Shown: positions 45,510-56,464 of the stretch, in pieces | Numbering within the stretch: the first letter of the stretch is position 1 | How the letters are laid out: the number at the start of each line of letters is the position of its first letter | From: Proteles cristata cristata | Taxonomy: Eukaryota; Chordata; Mammalia; Carnivora; Hyaenidae | DNA length: 64,000 nt | Direction: 5' to 3' | Assembly (NCBI GenBank): GCA_017311185.1 | Contig: JAESUZ010000353.1 | Span: forward strand, 1 to 64,000 | Translations under genes and position numbers: made by a program | Notes under the pieces: generated by a model | What the model saw: only the letters and a program-made list of their open reading frames with translations | Databases searched by the model: none | Told to the model about the DNA's origin: nothing

Positions 45510-46100
45510 TAATGGTTTAGCCAGAGACTGGCCTGAAAGGCAGAATAATTTCCTTTGACCATGAACTTTTTGCTACTGAGGAAAGCCAGAGAGAGGACCT
45601 GTCAATACACAGAGCTAGACTAGGACCCCTTCTACTTGTCCAGAGTAAGTACTGATACTATGGGACAATAAAGGAGATACAGTTAACCAAATTGGAAAAG
45701 GTGTGAATGCAACACTGTAGGGAGCATGCATTTGGGCTCGGTGTTTAAAGATAAGTAAATTTGGGCAAAGACAGAACTTTTCTGGAAGCCCCAAACTGCT
45801 TAGGATCCGTATTCCAGTCTTGGTGGAAATAAACCTTCAAGCTCTAACCTACCTTCCCTATAAGAATATTATCTTGAAATATTCGAATAATTAAGGGTCC
45901 AAAAGTTTTTATTTATCAGTAATTTTTATTTCTGCAGTGGCTTTTTCTCTTAGTTTTGTGCGACCTTCTATTCAAATGTGTTTAACTTTCATTTGATTCT
46001 GCTTTTTCTCCTTCATATATATATCTTCTTTCTCACTTTGATTTTCATTTTGTTTTTCCTACCCACATACTTTTCTAGGTATCCGTTTTCCTTTTAATGC
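45510..46100. other. Non-coding DNA, nothing recognised
   Basis: Between two SINEs; no gene or repeat assigned. Confidence 0.45.
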
Positions 46101-46108
46101 TCTCCATT

Positions 46109-46251
46109 TTCACATTCGTGAGTTCAAGCCCCACATTAGGCTCTGTGCTGAGAGCCCAAAGCCTATTTGGTATTCTGTCTCTCCTCTCTGCCTTTCCCAG
46201 CTTGTACTCTCCTCTTTCTCTCAAAATAAATAAATAAACTTAAAATAAAGA
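46109..46251 (+). mobile_element. 5'-truncated CAN-SINE
   Basis: Begins inside the SINE at TTCGTGAGTTCAAGCCCCAC, so the A box is missing. An 8-bp duplication TCTCCATT (46101-46108 and 46252-46259) shows that the truncation happened at insertion. Confidence 0.85.
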
Positions 46252-46259
46252 TCTCCATT

Positions 46260-46860
46260 AACTTTCATTAACTCATGTTAATAATTGTTAATCATCAACA
46301 GTTTGAAATAAGGAATGTAAGAAATATGGAAATAGTGTAAATGGGTACTGGATTAGCTTTTCTCTAATTCTTATGATGATGTCTATTACTGATAATCATC
46401 AGTATGGATAACCATATGCCAAGACAATTGTTTCTCAAATTAACAGCAAATATATTTTATTACAAATAAACACTTTAAGAATACTTAGAGCAAAATCACA
46501 AATCTATGTCTTACCACTAATTGCTTTATATTGTTTACATGTTTGAGTTTCTCCATCGATTGTAAAGACCTTAGGGTCATATGCTGCATCTGATTTACCT
46601 GTTAGTTGGTTAAGCTTACATGGACCAGGCTAATTATCTGGTATTAAGCTATGTGTTTCTTCAATTGATGTTACCTGCACCACCCCCCTCACTTTCTTGT
46701 CAACAAAATTAAAACAGTAGTTAAGTATACACAAAGTAGTTTTAAGAAAAGGATGATCAAAAAGTAGAAATCTTTGCTTTTAAACCTTTTTAATATTTCT
46801 GAAAATTGTTAGCAGAACAAAATCTTGAAAGCCACATAATATTTCATTTGTGAGAACTAA
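46260..46860. other. AT-rich DNA, nothing recognised
   Basis: No gene or repeat assigned. Confidence 0.45.
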
Positions 46861-46879
46861 TTTAAGAAGTATAGGAAAA

Positions 46880-47094
46880 TGGGGCGCCTGGGTGGCTTAG
46901 TCGGTTAAGCATCCGACTTTGGCTCAGGTCATGATCTCACAGTTTGTGGGTGTGAGCCCCGCATCGGGCTCTGTGCTGACAGCTCAGAGCCTGGAGCCTG
47001 TTTCAGATTCTGTATTTCCCCCTCACTCTGACCCTCCCTGCTCACACTGTCTTTCTCTCAATCTCTCAGAAATAAATAAATTAAAAAAAAAAAA
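46880..47094 (+). mobile_element. CAN-SINE
   Basis: Starts GGGGCGCCTGGGTGGCTTAG like the young copies but has GCTGACAGCTCAGAGCC like the older ones. Target-site duplication with small differences (AGAAGTATAGGAAA at 46865-46878; GAAAGTATAGGGAAA at 47095-47109). Confidence 0.93.
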
Positions 47095-47350
47095 GAAAGT
47101 ATAGGGAAACTATGAAAATCTCAGGCCTTCAAAAGGAATATATAGAAGCTGAAAGGATTGGAAGAAATAAAAAAGACCTTCAAAATTTTAAAAGAAAAAT
47201 GTAGAATTTTCTCAACAACTAGATATTATCTAGGAACAGAGATTATAAGGAATTATAAGGAAGATCTGCCCATATATACTTCAAAATGACTTGTTTGAGT
47301 GGAGTCTAGTAAGGAGAGAGTATAACCACTGACTGCCATTTATATCACTC

Positions 47351-47928
47351 TTCGAAAAATTAACAATAGAACTCCTCTAGGACCCAGCAATAGCACCACT
47401 AGGAATTTACCCAAGGGATACAGAAGGGTTGATGCATAGGGGCACATGTACCCGAATGTTTATAGCAGCACTTTCAACAATAGCCAAATCATGGAAAGAG
47501 CCTAAACGTCCATCAACTGATGAATGGATCAAGAAGATGTGGTTTATCTGTACAATGGAATACTACATGGCAATGAGAAAGAATGAAATCTGGCCATTTG
47601 TAGCAACGTGGATGGAACTAGAGGGTGTTATGCTAAGTGAAATAAGTCAGACAGAGAAGGACAGATACCATATGTTTTCACTCATAAGTGGAACAGGAGA
47701 AACTTAACAGAGGACCATGTGGGAGGGGAAGGGGAAAAAATAGTTGGGGAGAGGGAAGGGGCAAACCATGTGAGACTTTTAAATACTGAGAACAAACTGA
47801 GGGCTGATGGGGGTGGGGGAGAGGGGTAGGGAGGTTGATGGGCATGGAGGAGGGCACTTGTTGGAATGAGCACTGGGTGTTCAAGTATGGAAACCAACTT
47901 GACAATAAAGTATAAAAGAAAAAAAAGT
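47351..47928 (+). mobile_element. 5'-truncated felid L1 3' end
   Basis: Contains the last part of ORF2, then a G-rich 3' UTR (GGGCTGATGGGGGTGGGGGAG) and the end TGGAAACCAACTTGACAATAAAG with an AATAAA signal at 47904-47909, followed by an A-rich tail. A short ATCACTC repeat flanks it (about 47344-47350 and 47931-47937). The same 3' UTR occurs at 56.3 kb and, reversed, at 62.1 kb, so all three belong to one lineage. Confidence 0.9.
47429..47707 (+). pseudogene. L1 ORF2 C-terminal remnant, 92 codons
   Basis: This open stretch encodes the extreme C-terminus of L1 ORF2p, with recognisable phrases TIAKSWKEPKRPSTDEWIKK, TMEYYMAMRKNEIWPF and SEISQTEKDRYH. It ends at the natural ORF2 stop just before the 3' UTR. 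The endonuclease, reverse transcriptase and cysteine-rich core are absent because the insertion was 5' truncated. Good preservation of the frame means the insertion is young relative to most L1 here. The initial methionine is internal and not a real start. Confidence 0.88.
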
Positions 47929-47939
47929 AAATCACTCCT

Positions 47940-49470
47940 GATCCAATGCTACATTGTAGGTCTCCTGGAAACCCAATATCGCCTCACAGGATGAAAATGA
48001 ATTGTAGACATATAAACACTGACTCATTTATTAAGAAATATAGAGAGAGTGAGTATAGACTAGAAGTGCTGAAGTTAGTAAAATTATTCCATGAGCCAAG
48101 TTATTTTCAGTTATAAGAAATCAGGATTACAATCTATAAAATATATAAATATTATATTTTATATATAAATTTTATATATTTATATATAAATATATAAAAT
48201 TATATTTTTATAATTTTTCAGTACTGTGAAATGACAATGATGTTTTAATGATTGGATAATTCCTCACAAACCTAAATTTGACTCAAGGTTTGATCTCTTA
48301 TATGTGACACACTCTTCCAAATGCATCTCATTGTAATTCACTTTTTCATGGATTCAGGCTCCAGCCTTCTTTCTCAATATATCTAATTGCTATCAATATT
48401 AACATTTCTATATGTTAAAGCCCCTTTAGCTATTTGTCAACCAGTTATTAAAATTTTGTCCCAGTTTTTCTTGGGTTTTTGCATCACTAAGATACATTCA
48501 GCTGTAAGCATTAGAAGCCTAATAAACAGAGGCATAACTGATACAGATTTTTTTTATATTTACTTAATAAGAGGTCTAAAGGTTAATTATGTCGGGGTTA
48601 GTTTATCACTCAATAGTATTAGAAGAAATGAAGCTCTTTTCACATTCTAACTGGACCATATACATAGCTGTTGAGGTTTTAATCACTAATTCTTTTCTAC
48701 TCATGATCAGAAGACTGCTGATGTAACTTTAGACACTTACCAGGTACAAGGATGAAAAAAAGGAAAAGCAATGGTGCCAATGAAAAATTCTCTAGCATCT
48801 GTGTGTTAAAATTTGGCAAAGGCTGTCCTGAAGTTTTCTGTTAGATACCTCTTTACATTTCATTGACCATAAGTAGGCCAAATAATAATCCCTAACTCTC
48901 AGGGATGTCAAGAAAAAAACTACCCTCATGAAAATTGCTACATTAGTTTTGAACAGAAACAGACTTCAATAAGCTCAGGCAGAAAGACAGTATGTATTCA
49001 TCTTGTTTTGATGAATTCTAAAGATCGTGTCTCTTTTTCTCCACAAAGTTAAATTCATTTTCTTCATTCTAAAAGTCTGCAATTCCAAATAATATGCCAA
49101 TGAACTTGTACAATATCTTTGTTGTTTATGCATTCTGAAAAAGTATTTCTTAGGTCTTCAGAATTCAACATGGTAGCCTAAGGAAAATACCTATATGAAG
49201 CCAATTGGAGTAAGATGATCTCCTTCCCAAACTGTCACTATTTGGCTCAGAAGTAAGTTTTACCATACCACTTATCAATACAATACCTCTGGTTTATGGG
49301 GGTGCCTGAAAACTTTACAATTCAAATGACCATGAAAATACATGATTCAGATGGTTGCCTACAATTTCAGTGAATTCTGACATCTGAAAAATACCAGAGA
49401 AACCCCAATTTTCTCTTGCACCAAGAAATGCCTCTAAAATTCAAGAAACATAATTTACTATATCAGTTTA
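47940..49470. other. AT-rich DNA, nothing recognised
   Basis: No gene or interspersed repeat assigned apart from the AT-rich palindromic region at 48139-48220. Confidence 0.5.
48139..48220. repeat. Near-pure AT tract with self-complementary segments
   Basis: About 80 bases that are almost only A and T, with TATATAAA and TTTATATA segments able to pair with each other. Could extrude as hairpins or mark an easily unwound site. Confidence 0.75.
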
Positions 49471-49479
49471 AAATATCAT

Positions 49480-49707
49480 GGGGCGCCTGGGTGGCTTAGT
49501 CGGTTAAGCGTCCGACTTTCGCTTAGGTCATGATCTCGCAGTTCGTGGGTTCGAGCCCCGCGTCGGGCTCTGTGCTGACTGCCAGCTCAGAGCCTGGAGC
49601 CTGTTTCAGTCTGTGACTCCCTCTCTCTCTGACCCTCCCCTGCTCACGCTGTCTCTCTCTCTCTCCTAAAAAATAAATAAAACATTAAAAAAAAAAAGAA
49701 AAAAAAT
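49480..49707 (+). mobile_element. SINEC_Fc SINE, almost consensus
   Basis: One of the two best-preserved copies in the window. Head GGGGCGCCTGGGTGGCTTAG, then GCTGACTGCCAGCTCAGAG and GTTTCAGTCTGTGACTCCC, a pure CT stretch and tail TCCTAAAAAATAAATAAAAC with a long A run. It differs from the antisense copy at 54351-54583 at about one position in the first 180 bases. Short AT-rich duplication around AAATATCA / AAAAATCA. Confidence 0.96.
49492..49558 (+). promoter_or_regulatory. Internal RNA polymerase III promoter (A and B boxes) of the SINE
   Basis: TGGCTTAGTCGG at 49492-49503 fits the A-box consensus TRGCNNAGYNGG exactly. GGTTCGAGCCC at 49548-49558 fits the B-box consensus GGTTCGANTCC with one mismatch. 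Spacing is as in tRNA genes. The signal is inherited from the tRNA ancestor of the SINE. Whether this copy is transcribed cannot be told from sequence. Confidence 0.75.
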
Positions 49708-49709
49708 CA

Positions 49710-50560
49710 AGATAAGGATAACTTTTGTTTCATTGTCTTGAAAAATCAGTGCACTGAAGTTATCTGGTACAACATACGCAGCATGTGTTGGCAATATAAA
49801 TGCAAGAAACATTAGATTGTACATGTTCATTAAATGCCATATTGTAAAATAATGCAATAAAATGTTACCATTTTATATATGTATTAAAAATATAGATAGC
49901 ATACCACCATTTCTTTTAATCAATTAACTTTACCAAGTTTTGCTTAAAAAGTAAGATGGTCAGGTAGTGAGGGGTTTAGAGATAATCTTCATCACTTCAC
50001 AATTTTTTTCTAAGATCAGCCCTCTTCTAAATGTATGTGGTAAAGAGATGAGGAAACTTGGATTGTAACATAGAGAACTTACATTATTGTCAGTGACTGT
50101 TTCATTTTGTACAATTACTAAATTGAACAATTTTAAATGGATCATTTTACAGTTATAGATGATTAATTTAGAGTCTGAATCAGTATAATTAATGAGCTGT
50201 AAAGGTCAAGTGCCACAGTCTAGAATTCATAGTTAGTTAATATCTAGCCCCTCAAAGCTTTTCATTAGTTTTCTTAATGTCTACAGTTTCCATTCTTTAG
50301 TCAAAATATGTCAGTCACAGCACTTTATTTTTGTGCTTATATGTTTCATACCTCTTTAGATTTGGTCCCAGGTCCCCAAATAATTGCCTTAGTTCAGCAA
50401 CACTTTTATAAAAATTCTTCTAAAAAAACAACTATTACTAGCCTCCACATACTACTTTCATTACAAATTGTTTTACCTTTTACCTACCTTCCTCAGTTCT
50501 TATCTTGCCATCTTTTATTTATTTATAGCAATCCTGTAAAGCCAAACCATTGGATGGCCT
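49710..50560. other. AT-rich DNA, nothing recognised
   Basis: No element assigned. The 128-codon frame starting at 50308 ends in SINE sequence and is discussed under rejected items. Confidence 0.5.
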
Positions 50561-50582
50561 GCCTAGATTTTGATTACATTTT

Positions 50583-50820
50583 CTTTCTTTTATTTTTTTT
50601 AATGTTTTATTTATTTCTAGGAGAGAGAGAGAGAGAGAGAGAGAGACAGTGTGAGCAGGGGAGGGTCAGAGAGAGAGGGAGTCACAGACTCTGAAACAGG
50701 CTCCAGGCTCTGAGCTGGCAGTCAGCACAGAGCCCAATGCGGGCCTCGAACCCACGAACCACGAGATCATGACCCAAGCGAAAGTCGGACGCTTAACCGA
50801 CTAAGCCACCCAGGAGTCCC
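50583..50820 (-). mobile_element. SINEC_Fc SINE, antisense, young subfamily
   Basis: Reversed near-consensus copy with a pure GA stretch (50620-50645) and head ending ACCCAGGAGTCCC. An 18-bp duplication with one mismatch (AGATTTTGATTACATTTT / AGATTTTGATTACACTTT) lies at 50565-50582 and 50821-50838. Confidence 0.96.
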
Positions 50821-50839
50821 AGATTTTGATTACACTTTC

Positions 50840-51740
50840 AATCCACAAATTAATCAGACAAAAATAGAGGGACCCATTTCACAAGTAAAGTCATCTAAGA
50901 TATTCAAGGAATTCTTTTCTTTATTCCAGCCTTGGGATTCAGGTCTCTCAACTTAAAAGATACCAAAGCTAATGTGAATGGAAGTTCACTCCAATTGGCA
51001 ATGTTAAATTAAGGTTCTCTCTCTCCCAAGAGGCCCCAGAAGCATTGTAGTGTCATTGGGTAGAAATCTTCCCTAGAAATTTGGACCAAGCAGATGAAAT
51101 CATGAGGTCATAATTTTCCATCCAAGATGTCAGAAAAACACACCACAGGATTCCCTTTCCTATTCTCATCATTTTTACTGTTCTTTTCTATAACCATTTT
51201 CTTTATCCTCATTATAACTTCAATCTTCTATGATGAAACTTAAATTATATTATTTACTACTCCTTTTCCCCCATCTCCTTCTCCTCTCACCCAAGTGTTC
51301 TTTTAATAGCAGCCATCCCCTGTCTCCCTCCAAGGATCCCAGAATCTTTGGCATTCTTTCATTCAACTTGTCTCACTATCTTATAATACTATTTCTGATC
51401 GCTGATTAGGTATTACTTTTCCTTTGTAAGCCTTAGTTTCCCCCAAATCCCTAAACATGTTTCCAATTTCTCTACATTTTTTGTGTTAACCTAGGGTACT
51501 TAGCTTTTCTCTGTAGATTTCAAAAGGAATATCCTTCAATTTCAATAACTTTCAACAGAGCAATCTATGCTTCTCCCTTAACATAACCAAGGATCCCTTC
51601 AATGGGCCTAAGTTTTTGCAATAATGACTAATTGTCTTCCAATACCTACTCTTTTATTGTAGAAAGTCAGAGTACACATCTCTTGCCTTGTTCTATGTAT
51701 TTAATAGCATCTAAAAGATCCTGATGATCCTCTGAGCATA
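50840..51740. other. Pyrimidine-leaning non-coding DNA, nothing assigned
   Basis: C- and T-rich on the plus strand with no long frame. It may be old endogenous retrovirus or LTR material like the sequence further right, but I cannot show it. Confidence 0.4.
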
Positions 51741-51758
51741 ATTAACCTGGAACATTTA

Positions 51759-52000
51759 TTTATTTATTTATTTATTTTTTTTTAATTTTTTTTTTAAATT
51801 TATTTCTTAGGAGAGAGAGAGAGAGAGACAGCGTGAGCAGGGGAGGGTCAGAGAGAGTGGGAGTCACAGACTGAAACAGGCTCCAGGCTCTGAGCTGGCA
51901 GTCAGCACAGAGCCCGATGTGGGGCTCGAACCCGCGAACTGCGAGATCATGACCTAAGCGAAAGTCGGACGCTTAACCGACTAAGCCACCCAGGCGCCCC
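51759..52000 (-). mobile_element. SINEC_Fc SINE, antisense, young subfamily
   Basis: Reversed copy with head ACCCAGGCGCCCC intact and the TTTATTTATT tail side expanded. A perfect 15-bp duplication AACCTGGAACATTTA lies at 51744-51758 and 52001-52015. Confidence 0.97.
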
Positions 52001-52015
52001 AACCTGGAACATTTA

Positions 52016-53039
52016 GAACTGTCCATCCTGCAAACAAAAATCTGAGCATTCTCTTCCCAATTGGATGGGACAATGTCTCCATCAAAAGAGCTCATATGGC
52101 ATCTCAAATACAAGTCTATGTGTAATTATCCACATGAGCATTGCATAGCCTCTGAGAAAACATATTTGATTTGTGGCAACGGTGCTTGCAGGTGTCTGCC
52201 TGTTACCTGGATTGCAATCTGCTATCTAGTTAATCTAATCAGATCTTACCTAATCTTTATAAAAACTGACTTCTTTTCTTACCTTAACTGCTTCATTGCC
52301 TCCAGTTACGTTTTCCAGACATGAGATGATCCTAAAGGGGAAAAAAATGTGTTATACCTATAAGCTTAGGAGCAAAATTATAGTTCCATAAGGATGGTAT
52401 GGGCTTCTTGTACTTACCAGGTACTCAAGCAGCTTTAGAACAAGAGTCTGAGACTGAGAATAAACCTATAATGCTTAACTACTACAACATTTCATGTTTG
52501 AGCAACTTTTGTGACTGCAGCTCTAGAAAATAACCAGGGTTATGAACAATCTTACTGAAGGTTACATCACTGCTAGAGAACTATAGGAGCTCTGGTGAGT
52601 GGTTCTCTAAAATGATGTAGCTTGAGATACGGTCATGGCTTCTTACGGTGGTATCAGAAGTGACCACTTTTGTAGATACATTATCTGAAACTTTTCTGAT
52701 GTCTATGCTATGATCAAAAATATTCAGACTTTAAACCGGGCAATTTATTAGATCTCTACCATTGTCTTCATCCTATCATCTAAAGACATTTTCCAAACTT
52801 CTAGAAGATTCTAACCTAGCCCCCTTCAAATCTCAAATTTTGTTTTTATTCCTACATTCAACCTTTAATAATTATTTTACTAGCCCTTCAAGGTCAACAA
52901 GGAACATGAAGGTCAGTCTAATACTAAAAACCATTTTGCAAATAATTTCACAATGACTTAGATTCTAACCATAACAATGGTTAAGGACAGGTTTTGTTTG
53001 TTTAAAACAACAAGGGGTAGAAGCCTGGCCAAATGTTCA
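52016..53039. other. Unassigned DNA, possibly old retroviral
   Basis: Composition is more balanced than the AT-rich parts of the window. An 87-codon frame (52061-52324) and a 64-codon frame (52762-52956) show no domain I can name. Because an LTR-like sequence follows, decayed endogenous retrovirus is one explanation, but no retroviral motif was identified. Confidence 0.35.
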
Positions 53040-53450
53040 AAATTATCTATTACTTACCCATTGACTTGACTTGTCCAAACGTTGGTCAGGCTTTTCTCCT
53101 CCTCTCAGGCCCCTACTTTTTGGCTCCCCACCAATATTAAGTAAGCACTAAAGCAGAGACCATCTTCCCTTAGCAGCTCTTTCCAATAATGAACCAACTT
53201 CCAAATGACCACATTTCTTGTTGAAGCATCCTGCTTTTTCCTTCTGCTCACACTACCACTATCCTTTTCTCCAACAAAGTTTCCATTAGCTCTACTATCC
53301 TTTCTCTATAAAAGACAAGCTTTTTCCTGTTTGATTTCAAGACACTGTAGTTCCTGAGTTTGAAGCATTCTCCCTATGACAATATTCTTTTTGAGTAAAG
53401 TTTCCCTTTCCTTAAGTCAGGATTCATTTTTAAATGACACCAGTGAGCTT
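53040..53450 (+). mobile_element. Possible solo LTR (ERV1-like)
   Basis: The block runs from a CCTCTCAGGCCCC region to CTCTATAAAAGACAAGC (TATA-like box near 53304), then TTTGAAGCATTCTCCC, a TTGAGTAAAG segment and a TAAGTCAGGATTC end. The order of a TATA box, a G/C-containing R-like part and an AATAAA-like signal recalls class I LTRs. Family not identified; no coding sequence is claimed. Confidence 0.35.
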
Positions 53451-53499
53451 AGAAGTAGTAGTGCCATGTTGATTACAGCCTTTAAGACACTGATCAGAG

Positions 53500-53625
53500 A
53501 ATTTAGCTAGGCTACGATTAGACTCTTGACACATGAAAATATAAGATAATAAGTGTGTGTTGTTTTAAGCCACTATGCTTGTAGTATTTGGTACACAGCT
53601 ATAGAAAAGCAATAAATGTAGAAAT
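53500..53625 (+). mobile_element. Possible LTR 3' end (MaLR-like)
   Basis: GTGTTGTTTTAAGCCACTATG followed by a TAGTATTTGGTACACAGC segment and AGAAAAGCAATAAATG resembles the 3' end of MLT1-type or related LTRs (TTTAAGCCACTAAGTTTGTGG form). Only the end is recognisable. Confidence 0.45.
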
Positions 53626-53629
53626 TCAC

Positions 53630-54330
53630 AACATAAACTTGAGTCTTAGCATACAATATAATTTAAACTCCTTTTTTTTTCAATAGAAAAGCTACCTTAA
53701 GCATTTAATATATTCAATGTAATTATTTTCTTCTGTGTTTTACTTTATGTTAACTAGAAAAGTTCTTTATTCTAATTTACCATAGTTAATACAATGGTCT
53801 ATACTGATTCAAATCAAATTTATATTCAAAAAGCTTAATTATAACATTTAAAATAAAGTCTTCTGGGAAATATCTTGAGAGTAATAGCATTTCATGACCA
53901 AGACATTTCCCATCCACGTATATGAGAAACCATTTTCATATATACCTAGAATTGATATTACACACATTATTTGGATATAGAAGTATTTCCTGTAATACAT
54001 TATATCTACAAATGAAAAAAATGTTCTGTTGGTTAAACAGTAATATTCTTAGTATATGTGCTGCCAAAGTGAGCACAAGAACAGTAATATTCAAATAAAG
54101 TCAATATTAGCAGACATGATCTCCAATTCATTTTCATTAGTAGAACCATTTCAGGCAGATAAGGAAATAGGGATAAGATTTGGTAGAGAGTATAATGTGA
54201 GGACATAGTACAAAGATAGTTTTGACATTCAATAGAGTAAATATTTTTGTAAGACAATAACACTGAATTTTGGAGATACATTTTTGACCAGTTGTACAGT
54301 AATTGTGACAGATCATTACTGTGGTGATTA
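53630..54330. other. AT-rich DNA, nothing recognised
   Basis: No gene or repeat assigned. The antisense 82-codon frame (54033-54281) has no known domain. Confidence 0.5.
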
Positions 54331-54350
54331 ATGGAAGTTTGTTTAATCTT

Positions 54351-54583
54351 TCTTTTTTTTTAAATATTTTATTTATTTCTAGGAGAGAGAGAGAGAGAGA
54401 GAGAGAGACAGCGTGAGCAGGGGAGGGTCAGAGAGAGAGGGAGTCACAGACTGAAACAGGCTCCAGGCTCTGAGCTGGCAGTCAGCACAGAGCCCGACGC
54501 GGGGCTCGAACCCACGAACCGCGAGATCATGACCTAAGCGAAAGTCGGACGCTTAACCGACTAAGCCACCCAGGCGCCCCATT
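54351..54583 (-). mobile_element. SINEC_Fc SINE, antisense, consensus-like
   Basis: The best-preserved copy in the window. A and B box regions, the CTGGCAGTCAGCACAGAGCC block (reversed) and the head ACCCAGGCGCCCC are all intact, with a pure GA run of about 26 bases and a T run. A perfect 16-bp duplication AAGTTTGTTTAATCTT lies at 54335-54350 and 54584-54599. Strong candidate for a recent insertion. Confidence 0.97.
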
Positions 54584-54599
54584 AAGTTTGTTTAATCTT

Positions 54600-55110
54600 A
54601 TCTGGATGTATCTGAAGATATAATTTAAGTTATAATTTTAGAAAAAGCATGTATAATAATATACCATGCTGGATAATATTCGACCCAGAAGTCATGTTTA
54701 TATATATTCTATGAATTGCTGAACTGATATAGAATCCTGGATTCCCTTAGTCCCTTGCAGGAATTGTTAAGGACATTTAAGGGAATAGCCAGTCATCTAC
54801 TAAGATATATCCAAGTCTTTTGTGTTAGTAGAGTATATCTCAGAAAAAGCACAATAAATTGAAATTATACTAATGAGAGTTTTCAGTTGTATCTCAAGAA
54901 TAAGAGGTCTGAAAATCTGAATGTTCCAGCATGTTCTTCTTTGTTAGCACAAGAATTTTAAGGAGAGAGAGGATGTGTTATTTTCTTAAGACAGCAAATA
55001 TCTCAGTGCTTTAGCCTTAATTTATAGATTGAGAGTAAGGGAACTGTTATTATTTGTGCCACAAACTACATTAACAGTTTTTAAGCATGCCAACCGTAAA
55101 ATTTTTAAAA
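54600..55110. other. AT-rich DNA, nothing recognised
   Basis: No gene or repeat assigned. Confidence 0.5.
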
Positions 55111-55111
55111 G

Positions 55112-55138
55112 ATATATGTATATATATATATATATATG
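55112..55138. repeat. (TA)n microsatellite
   Basis: About 12 TA units with one GTA break, directly at the target site of the next SINE. Confidence 0.9.
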
Positions 55139-55148
55139 GCATTTTTAA

Positions 55149-55335
55149 TGTTTATTTTTCAGAGAAAGAGAGAGAGACAGAAACGGAGACTGAGAGGCAG
55201 ACAAAGAATCTGAAGGAGGCTCCAGGTCTCAAGCTATCAGCACAAAGACTAATGCAGGGGTTGAACTCATGAACCATGAGATTATGACCTGAGCCTAAGT
55301 CGGACACTTAACCAACTGAGCAATCCAGGTGCACC
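55149..55335 (-). mobile_element. Older CAN-SINE, antisense
   Basis: Diverged reversed copy with GAAGGAGGCTCCAGGTCTC, AACCATGAGATTATGACCTG and ATCCAGGTGCACC. Target-site duplication TATATGGCATTTTTAA / TATATGCGATTTTTAA at 55133-55148 and 55336-55351. Confidence 0.92.
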
Positions 55336-55779
55336 TATATGCGATTTTTAACTAGCAGATATGTTTGATTGTAAATGGTATATGAACTTTAAATATCTGG
55401 GAATCAGACCTCTTAGAAAACAAAAAGAAAAGCCAAAGTATTGCAATTAATTCATCATGTTTTGAATTTTTAATACAAATAATATAAAACTCATTTTTTA
55501 GAAATACCATAAAGCAAAAATCAAAGGACAGCTGCTTATAATAATATCTTCTTTCCCAAGTTATCAGAGATAAGAAATTAAGTGAATTTAGGCAAATGAA
55601 TAGATATAGCCTCTGTCACTGATAGCTTAAAAGAAACAGGACTTACAAATAAGTTTAAGAATGTTCTAATTCATCATGAGATGAAGGATTAATTTAAATG
55701 TGGAAATACTTGTGTATCTAGATGGCTCTCATATTGATAAAACAATATAACAACAAAATAATATTTATCAGGTAGTATT

Positions 55780-55925
55780 ACAGGCATATTAAATGCACTG
55801 TTTTTCAGTCTTCAAAACAACTTTAGGTGCTGTTTTTATGTGTAGTTTATTTACAATTGGGGCAACTGAAGCTCAGAGAGATTATGATTAATTTATCTAA
55901 GATTCATAACCAGGTATGGAAGTCT
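55780..55925 (-). mobile_element. MIR element, antisense
   Basis: TCTTCAAAACAACTTTAGGTG, then TTACAATTGGGGCAACTGAAGCTCAGAGAGATTATG (55850-55885) correspond to the reversed MIR core (usual form ACAGATGAGGAAACTGAGGCACAGAGAGGTTA). Confidence 0.65.
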
Positions 55926-56145
55926 TTACCTATTGTTTCTTTCAGTTCTCATGAAGGTCAGCTAAGACGAGGCACAGTGCTGCAAAACAAATGTTTATTC
56001 TCTGATCCTTCATTCCCTTCCCACTCCCTCCTTAGCATCTATACCATGTTATGTCAGGTTCCAGGTGACACCAGGTACCAACCAACATTAGAACATAAAG
56101 CGACCTGAGAGACAGTCTTACTTTCATTAAAACTTACTCATTCCA

Positions 56146-56443
56146 AGGTATTATGTTAAGTGAAATAAGCCAATCAGAGAAAGACAGATACCATATGCTT
56201 TCAATCATATGTGCATCAGGAGAAACTTAACAGAAGACCATGGGGGAGGTGAGGGGAAAACATAGTTACATAGAGGGAGGGAGGCAAACCATAAAAGACT
56301 CTTAAATACTGAGAACAAACTGAGAGTTGATTGGGCATGGGGAGGAGGGGAAAATGGGTGATGGGCATAGAGGAGAGCACTTGTTGGGAATGAGCACTGG
56401 GTGTTATATGGAAACCAACTTGACAATAAACTATATTTTTTAA
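56146..56443 (+). mobile_element. 5'-truncated felid L1, mostly 3' UTR
   Basis: Starts inside the end of ORF2 (AGGTATTATGTTAAGTGAAATAAGCC), runs through the G-rich 3' UTR and ends TGGAAACCAACTTGACAATAAAC plus a T/A run. A 17-bp duplication (AAAACTTACTCATTCCA / AAAACTCACTCATTCCA) at 56129-56145 and 56444-56460 makes the boundaries exact. Homologous to 47.6-47.9 kb. Confidence 0.95.
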
Positions 56444-56464
56444 AAAACTCACTCATTCCAGTGT

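Noticed and set aside
49481..49560. tRNA-like sequence with A and B boxes
   Set aside because: It is the tRNA-derived head of the SINE. The cloverleaf is not maintained as in a working tRNA and the same sequence recurs throughout the window.
50308..50694. 128-codon plus-strand frame, the longest in the window
   Set aside because: Its last third is the translated GA-rich part of an antisense SINE, and the rest has no recognisable domain, start context or splice structure.
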